From Sphingobium sp. CCH11-B1 (GTDB lineage: Bacteria; Pseudomonadota; Alphaproteobacteria; Sphingomonadales; Sphingomonadaceae), in contig NZ_LSJY01000169.1 in the NCBI RefSeq assembly GCF_001556865.1, positions 67,519 through 131,518 of the forward strand: 64,000 nt of DNA, given 5' to 3'. The notes beneath the pieces are model-generated. The model was not told where the DNA came from. It did no database searches and saw nothing but the letters and a program-made list of their open reading frames with translations. The first letter of the stretch is position 1. The number at the start of each line of letters is the position of its first letter. The position numbers and the translations under genes were made by a program. Below, one piece after another: positions 15,101-24,100 of the stretch.

Positions 15101-18100
15101 TTTCGTCGTTACCGTCGAGCCCGGAGATATGGTCGTTGCCGAGGCCGCCTTCGAGGAGATTGTCGCTCTCGTCGCCGACGATAACCTGGTTCTCGACCAG
15201 TTCGAAGTCATTGCCGTCGAAGTTCGCGAGCGTGAGATCAGCGGCGTCGATACCCTGGAGGCGGACCAGCGCGCGGGTGTAGCGGACCGAGCCATCGTCC
15301 AAGACGGCAAGTGACACAACCGCATCGTCGCCGTCCTGGGTGACGATGATCGAGCCGATGCCGGGGAGGTCGAAGTCCATGAGAATGCCGAGGATGTCGC
15401 CCTCGTCGCCGGCCGTGAAGTCGGTGATGAGATCGACACCGGTGGCTCCCGGCGCCTGCGAGGCGAGAATTTCGTAATAGTCGCGACCCTGACCGCCCGT
15501 CAGCGTGTCGCTTCCGTTGCCGGTGCCGACATCCAGGAATGTGTCGTCGCCCTCGCCGCCGTCGATCACGTCATTGCCGCCCGGTCCACCCGAGAGGATA
15601 TCGCCGCCACCGAAGCCCTGGATGGTGTCGTCGAGAACGCCGCCCACGAGTTCGTCGTCGCCTTCGGTGCCGGTCAGGTCGAGGGGCTGGGCGAGGATCG
15701 TGGGCCGGTTATCGAGCTCGGTGAAATTGTCGAGCGTCAGGAGGCTGCCATCGACATCGGCGAGACGCAGGAGCTCGACGAGGGCCGAACTGTCGGTCCG
15801 GAAGAAAATGACGACATCTGCGCCCTGCTGGGCGAAGAGGATGCGTTGGAAATCGATCACCTCGAAATAGCCCGACCAGTTGCGGCTCGGCCGGAAGGTG
15901 ATGACGTCGCCGCCCGCGCCGGCGGTGAAGTCGGTAATTGTCGAGATGCCAGCACTCCCCTGGACGGGACCATCGAGCGCAGGAACCCGAACGAGGTAGG
16001 TGTCGCTGCCACTGCCACCTATGGCGACTGCTACGGCATCGGGCTGTGACAGGTCGAAGACGTCGTCTCCGGCGCCGCCGTCGAGAATATTCTGACCTTC
16101 CGCATCAAGGAAGGTGTCGTTCCCGTCGCCGCCAACGAGGGTATCGTTGCCGTAGCCACCGTCGAGGATATCGTCCGTGGCGCCGCCGGTTAGAAGGTCG
16201 GCTTCGCCGGTTCCGTTGAGGCTGTCGCCGGTGAACAGAATCTCCGCGCGGTCGTCGAATTGCTGGAAATTGTCGCGAGTAAGGAGCGTGCCATCTACAC
16301 CCTCGAGCCTGGCCAGCTCAAGAATGGCTGGAGCATCGGCGCGGTCCGGCTTGAAAAGGACGAGGACATCGTCGCCGTCCTGTACGAGGAGTACGCGCTC
16401 CCATGGGTAGAGGGCGTCGCCGCCCTCCACTGCACCGGCGCCGAACCCGAGCAAATCGCCGCCTTCGCCCGGCGTGAAGTCGGTGATGATGGACGCTTCG
16501 CCGGCGAACAAGGTCTCATTCTCGGAGGGCAGGAAGATGATGAAGGTGTCGCGGCCGCTGCCCCCTTCGATCGTGTTGCGAGTGTCCCAGGAGCGGCTGA
16601 CGTAGAAAACATCGTCGCCGGCGCCGCCGGACATCGTGTTGGTGCCCTGAAGGTCCCAGAAACTATCGTTCCCGTCGCCACCGATCAGGATATCATCGCC
16701 GCCGTCGCCTGACAGATAGTCGTCACCCGCGCCGCCCTCGAGGATGTCATTGCCATCACCGCCAGAGAGGCTGTCGTCCTGGCTCGGGGGAAGACCGATG
16801 ATCTCGGTGCCCCTGATCTGGAACGACCAGACGCCATCATCGCCCAGGTTGCCGGCGGTTGTGTCGAGGGCCAGATTAGCCCCGGAAAGGACGCGGATGT
16901 CGAGGTAACGGTCGCTGGTGCCGAGGCCAGGCACATAGTCCTGGGCCCAGTCGATGGATTCGTAGCGATAGGTGACGTCGAGTGAGCCGTCTCCGAGCAG
17001 CTTGATCTGGAGCTGGAAGGCATTGGGCACCGTTCCCGATGGAGAGGCGCCTACATCATCCCATGTAATGGTGATGGTCTGGCTTGCCGCGTCAAAGTCG
17101 TACCAGACCCGGTTTGTGCCTTGCGATGTGCCACCCGTGCTCGGCGTGAGGGCGCCGCCGCCATTGTCCACGTCCCAGGGCAGGACGTCGAACCAGTTGG
17201 ACCCGAGCGCGGCGTAGCCGTTGATACCGACGGTTATGCTGGTGACGCTTTCGCCGTTGATCATGAGTTCGCCGCCGAGCGCGTCGAGGAGCGCGGCAGG
17301 TAGATCGATGACAAGTTCATCATCATTCCCGGCCGCCAGAGCCTCCTCGCCAAATCCCGCGGTTCCACCCAGGCCATTGAGCAGCGCGTTAGTCTGAACG
17401 CCGAAATAGCTTTGCAGCTCGGCCTGGACGGCGATCCAGCCGCTTGCACCCAGATCAGCGGGCGCATCGCCGACCAGATGGTCGTCGCCATCGCCACCCG
17501 ATAGAGAGTCAGCCCCGGCTTTGCCGAGGATTTCGTCGTCTCCGGCCGTGCCTGTCAGATTGTCGCTGCCATCTGTTCCGACGATCGTATCGCCCGACGT
17601 CCCGCCGGGTTCCTCTCCACCAGGCTCCTCGCCACCGGGCTCTTCGCCGCCGCCGCCGGGTTCCTCGGTGCCGCCGTCGAAGATGACCGAACCGAAGGGA
17701 CTGGTGTCGCGCTCGGGATAAAGGATCGCCTGTGCTGCGGCCTCGGAAACGATGTGACTTCGAAGGGTCGTATAATCCCAGAGCGTTCCGTCAGCGAATT
17801 GGATCTGATCGATATCTTCGCCGTAGATGCTGCCGCCGCCTTTGATTGTGACACGATCATCCTCACTACCGCGCAGGCGGATGACAAGATCGTCGCCCTT
17901 GACAGTGAGGGCTATGTCAGCGGCGGTGATGCCGGCGCCGAACCGCAGAGTGTCGACTGAGTTCCACGGGTTGGGGACCTCGATGGTGTCGCGGCCATCG
18001 CCGCGATCAAAGACGAAGGTCGCGTCACCATTGCCGGTGATGAGCGTGTCGTCGCCCTTGCCGCCGCTGATGGTCAGCGTGCGTTCGAACCAGACACCGA

Positions 18101-21100
18101 ATTCAATGCGATCATTGCCCTCGGTGCCTTGGGTTGCACGAGCGAAAATCTCGGCCGCATCCCAGATAGTGCCATCCGCGAAAACAAACTGCTCGATCAC
18201 GTTGTCGACGCGATCGATATAGTTGTTCTCGTTGTTGCCCATCCCCTCGATGGTCAGGCGATCGGAAGATCCAGCGATGGTGAGACGGATCGCGCCGTTC
18301 TCGACGCCCAGGAAAATGATGTCGTCGGGGGTGATGCCGGGGCCAAAGCGCAGCGTGTCGATACCGCCATCATTGTCGACGTTCGCATCGAGAATGCGAT
18401 CCTGTCCGTCCCCGCGCCCGAAATAATAGGTGTCGCTGCCGCGGTTGCCCTCGAGACGGTCATCGCCTCTGCCGCCGGTCAGGATGTCGTTGCCGTTGCC
18501 GGTTTCGATATAGTCGTTGCCGTCACCGCCATAGATGTCCGAGCCGTTATTGGCAGCATCGGCCGGGACGATGATATGGTCGTCGCCATCGGTGCCCGGG
18601 ATGGACGCTGCAAGCGTCGAAAGCTTTACGCTCGTCCCGTCGGCGAATTTGATCGACGCGATGATCCCGTCAACGCGTCCGATTGGATCGACTAGAGTGA
18701 GGCGATCGTCGCTGCCAGCGATCAGCAATATGATGTTGCCGGAAGCGTCGCGGCGCGCGGTGATGTCGCCAAGAGTAATACCCGAGCCGAACTCGATGAC
18801 CGCGAGGCCATCCCAACCTGTAGTGCTCTGGATGCGGTCCTGGCCGTCGCCGCGGCTGAAGCGGATGACGTCAGCGCCGCCGTTGCCGGCGATGATGTCG
18901 TTGCCCTTGCCGCCCGTAAAGACTTCGCCAGCGCTCAGGTTGGTACCGACCAGATTATCATCATTGTCGGTGCCCTGGCCGCGCCAGAGAGCTTCGAGCT
19001 GGGCCAGTGTAAAGCTCGCCCCGTCGTCGAAGATAATGCGGTCGATCGTATAGTTGGTCGAAGACGCGTGGCGTAGGGTAATGCGATCGGTACCGTCACC
19101 GAACGAAATCTCGGTCTCGCGGAAATCGGGCGTGAAGGTGACCCGCATGTCGGCGGCGGCATAGCCCTTGATCCGCAAAACATCGTCCGAGCCGTTGCTG
19201 TCCTCGATGACGTCGGCACCGTCGCCGCGCGTGAAGATATAGGTGTCGTTCCCTCCGCCACCGGCGAGATAGTCGGCACCATGGCCGCCGTTGAGCGTTT
19301 CGGCCCGGTTCGAGCCAAGAATTACGTCGTCGCCGCTGCTCGCCTGATCGGTGACCAGGCGCTGCACGATTGCAGCGCCATCGAGCAACTGACCGTCCGC
19401 GAAGAGGAGCGAGGGCAGGGCGCCACCCCCCATACCATCGACGAGAATGACCTGGTCGCCGGTGGAGAACAGGATAGCAATGTCGTTGCTACCTTGTGCA
19501 AGCGGACGGATAAGTGCGTCGGCCGCACCATAATCGGCAAAGTTGATGGTGGCTGCGTTGACGCCCGCAGGCATTTCTATCCGGTCGACGCCGTCTCCAG
19601 CGTTGATCGTGACTGTGCCCCCATTTGCCAGCAGCACGCGGTCATTGCCGCGCCCGGGTTCAACGGCATCGGTGACATCGAGCTCGCGCAGGTCGATAAT
19701 ATCCTGACCGCTGGAGTCGCTGCCAGCCAGAATCAAGCTGCGCACTTGCGTGAGCGTAAGCGTCTCGCCGTCGGCAAAGACGAAGGATTCGACGGGGGCG
19801 TTCTTATAGCCGCCCAGGATCACGAGACGATCGGTATCGGTTGCCAGCGAGATGAGCAGATCGCCATTGACGTTGCTGAACGTCACTTCGTTTCTGGTCA
19901 CACCGGGGCCGAAGACGATCTGGTCGATGCCGCCCGTGTCGGTGACGGCGTCATATCCATCGCCGATGCCGAACTTATAGATGTCGTTGCCGGTGCCACC
20001 GGCGAGCAGGTCAGAGCCTGCGCCTCCGGACATCACGTCGGCCCGACCGTCGAAGCCAACGATGCTGTCATCACCTGCGCCGCCGGTGAGCATGCGCTCG
20101 ATGATGGCGTCGCGGGTCAGTACGGCGCCGTCCGCGAAATGATATTCCTCGATGCTGGTGGTACCCAGGCCACCGACGATCCGCAGGACGTCGGCGCCAT
20201 TGCCCAGATCGATGATCATGTCGCTGCCGTCGCGCGTGACGATCAGGTCTTCCAGATGTACCGAGGCGCCAAAGACGATACGGTCGATCGCGCCGGGCCG
20301 ATCCTGCTTTTCGACGATCGTGTCGAAATCATAGCCTGCGGTGAAGGCGTAGGTGTCGCCGGCGTTGCCGCCTTTCAGCGTATCGTCGCCCTGGCGACCG
20401 TCGAGCGTGTTGGGAACGTCGATAAGGAGGTCGCTGACCTCGATGATATTGTCTCCGCGATTGCCGCCCTCGATCTGCAGTTCCTGCTCGATATCGCCCG
20501 CGCTGAGTACGGTGCCGTCGTCGAAGCGGAAGATTTCAATGGTGTCATCGATGCTGCGGAACTGGTTGCGGATGCGCAGGGAACTATCAGGGCGACCGGT
20601 GATGGTGATAAGGAGATCATCGCCCGACTTGGTGAAGACGACGTTCCGGTCCGTCTGATAACGGATGTCGGCGGCGAACTCGACGGTGTCGTCGACCGGA
20701 ACGGATATGCCGTCGCGATCGCTCCAGTGCGCGCGGGTGCGGCGGTCTACGATGACGTCGTTGCCGTAGCCTACATCGAAAATATATGTGTCGCCGCCGT
20801 CGGCACCGATCAGTTCGTCGTCGCCGCCCCGACCATCGATGATTTCGCCGAAGTCCGAACCAGTGAGGGTATCTGCGCCGCTTGTCGCGCCGCCGGTGAA
20901 GCGGTCGAGCGCAATGTCCTCCGGGTTGAGATCAGTGAAAGAAACCAGGCGATCGCCAAAGACGAACAGTTCGACCGCTGCGTGCTGAAGGCCCTCGCGG
21001 ATATACTGGCCTTCGACGATCAGCCGCTCGCCGGTTGCTTTGATCGTGAAGACAAGGTCGAGCGCCGTACGCGTGATGGCGACGTCGGAGAAATTGAGGT

Positions 21101-24100
21101 TTGCGAAGATGAGCCGGTCCGCACCTTCCTCATCGAAGATCGTGTCATTGCCGCTCCCTTGAGCGAAATAATAAATATCGTTACCCGACAGGCCTTCCAG
21201 GCGATCGTTGCCGGCGCCAACGTAGAAGATGTCGGCAATGCCCTCGAACCCGTATATGATATCGTTTCCGCCAGTCTGGCCGACGTCCACGAAATGCTGG
21301 AGGAGTTGAAGGTAGCTCCACTCGGTCCCGTCCGCGAACGCGATTGTCTCGAGCGCATTCACATAACCGAGGAAGATGATTTCCTCGAGGAAATCGACCA
21401 TGGTCACCTGATCATCGGTGCCGGAAACGCGCAATGTCAGCGTGTCGCTCTTGCCGGTGCGCAGATAATCGAGGTCGGTCCAGCGAATGTCGTCGACGAA
21501 CTTCAGGACGTCCTTCGACGGCGGATCGAACAGGCCATATTTAGGGCCGTTATCCTCGATGACGTCATGACCATAGTTGCGGCCGAAAATATATGTGTCG
21601 TCGCCGCGGCCGCCCTGGAGATAATCATCGCCAGCCCCGCCGTCGAGTGTGTTGTCGTTGAGGAAGCCGTAGATCGCGTCATCGCCTGCGGTCTTCGCGT
21701 TTGCGAGGACCCGCTCGGCAACCTGGGTGAATTCAAGGCTCGTGCCGTCGTCAAAAATGAAGCGTTCGACCTGGTTGGGTGACACATAGTCGAGCCCGTC
21801 GCTGCTGCCGAACACCTCGGAAAACAAGCCTAGGCCAAGCGACAACCCACCGAAATAATCCTCGATCTCGATCGTGTCGCTGGTCGGGTTGCCCTGCTTG
21901 TCGAGCAGAGTGATATGCAGCGTCGTATCCGTGCCGCTGCGCGTCAGCCGCAGATCGCTGGCACTGATATCGCCGGTGAATTTGAGGAAGTCGATGCCTG
22001 CCTTGATCGGGCCGAACGAGAAACCACCGCGTTCGCTGATGACATCCTGGCCGTCGCCGCGCGCGAAGATGTAGATGTCGCCGCCCAGGCCACCGGTGAG
22101 AACGTCATTGCCCTTGCCGCCCCAGAGCACGTCGCCCGAGCCGGAACCCGCGTAGACGTCGCCTGTATCGCGGGGATCGGCTACTTCCACGGCCATGCGG
22201 AAGCGATCCCAGATGACACCGTCGGAGAAGACGATCTGCTCGACGCCGGACTGGAACTGCTTACCGTTGGACAGATAGGGATTGAGTTCGCCCAGGAACT
22301 GATCGGTCAACCGAACGAAATTCGTCTGCCCGCGGATTTGAAGGATAAGATCTTCGCCATCCCGAATGGCGATCACATCGCCGGAATCGAGATCGGTGAA
22401 GCGCAGTTCGTCATTTCCGCCCAGATCCTGATCGAAGATGACGTCATCGCCGCTATTCTTGCCAACGAAGTAATAATCCGAGCTCATGCCGCCACGCAGC
22501 GTCTGGTCGCCGGTGGTCATGTAGAAATAGTCGGTGCCGTTCGTGCCTTCGACGAGCGTGTCGCCGCTCGCGTGGGTGATGATGCGGGTCTCATCGACCG
22601 AGAGCGCATGGGCGACGCCGCGGATATCAAGGTCCACGCCCACATTCTCGTACGCCTGGATCAGCATCTGCATGATGTAGGCCTGATCGACGCCCACCTT
22701 CGCCTCAAGGACGCCGCCGGTGTCATCCGGCGCAAAGTCCGGATAGATCTGCCAGAGGATCTCGTTCCAGTCGGTCAGATAGTCGAGAACTGCGTCATTT
22801 GCGTTTGATGCTGGTGCTGCCGCGAAGATGGCCTCGAACATCGGCGCCATCTGGCGATCGGTGGTCGTGACGAACACATCGCGCGATGCATCATAGGACA
22901 GACCTTGGGCAAAGGGCTTGAGGCCCCCTTGCAGGGCGAGGCGCACCGCCAGACGACGCGACGTGATGACATATTGCTCCATCACCGGCTGGAGCATGGC
23001 GATCATCGTTTTGACGTCGCTCTGATAGCTGGTCGCCGGTGCGGTCGTCCCATCGGAATAGGTTACCAGGACGGGGTTGCCGTTGGCGTCCACCTGATTG
23101 ACGTAACGCCCCGCGCCTTCGACGCCGTTCACGCTGTAGCTGAGTTGACCGGTCACATTATTGTAAGTGGCGGACAGCATTTCGGGGCGGAAATCGACGC
23201 CGCCGAGGCTGGTCGCGAAATGGAACTGCTGCGGTGTCAGCAGCTCCACGCGATAGACGCTGTCGTCGGTCGAACCGACTTCATCGAGGGTCTCGAAATC
23301 GATCTGGTAGTTACGCAGGTTGAATTCGAACGCGTTGCCCGACTTGGCTTGAAGCTGAAGCGCCCGATCGAGATTGCGCGCCCAGACATAGAAGCTGCCG
23401 TCATTGTCGGTGATCTGGACCGTATAGTCGACGGCGACGCCGTTGATGAAATTGACGCCGATCTTCTCGACAGGAAGGTTTGCGAGCGGATTGAACTGGA
23501 TGTCCTCTCGGCGCCATTCGGTCCCGATCGCGTGGGGGAGGGCGAAGATAGCGTCGATGGAAGCGTAGGAGACAGACGGATTGGATGCGAGCGCCCAGCT
23601 TCCGTCGGTCTGCTTGATGCCATAGTCGAGAATGACCGCACGGCCATTCACCTGGCTCATGAGATATGGTGCTTCGTCGCGGAAGGCGAGGGCGCTCTCA
23701 CGCGAGGAAGGTGACCAGGCTTGCTCGAGCCTCCAGCCGGAGCCTTGGTCGAGCACTTGTTCCAGCGTCGGGCGTGCGATCGTCGCACCTTGCGCGTCGA
23801 GAACCGGATTCCCAGATTCGAGCGTCCAGTAGCCACCGGTCGCATCCTCGGCATAGACTGCACGGTCGACGAAGGCGCCATCGCTGCCGAGCTTGACGGC
23901 CACCAGCTCCTGGCTGGTTTCGAGCGTCATGCCCCAATCGCCCAAGACATCGCCGACCTTGGCGACAAGGTCCTTCATCTTGGGCGTGGTCATCGCCGCG
24001 GCACGATCCTGCGCCAGTTCAGCAAAGCCTACGTCGTTGGCGGCCGCTACGGCGAGATCGGTGATAGAGCCGAAGCCCTTCGCATTAAGCTCGGAGCTGG

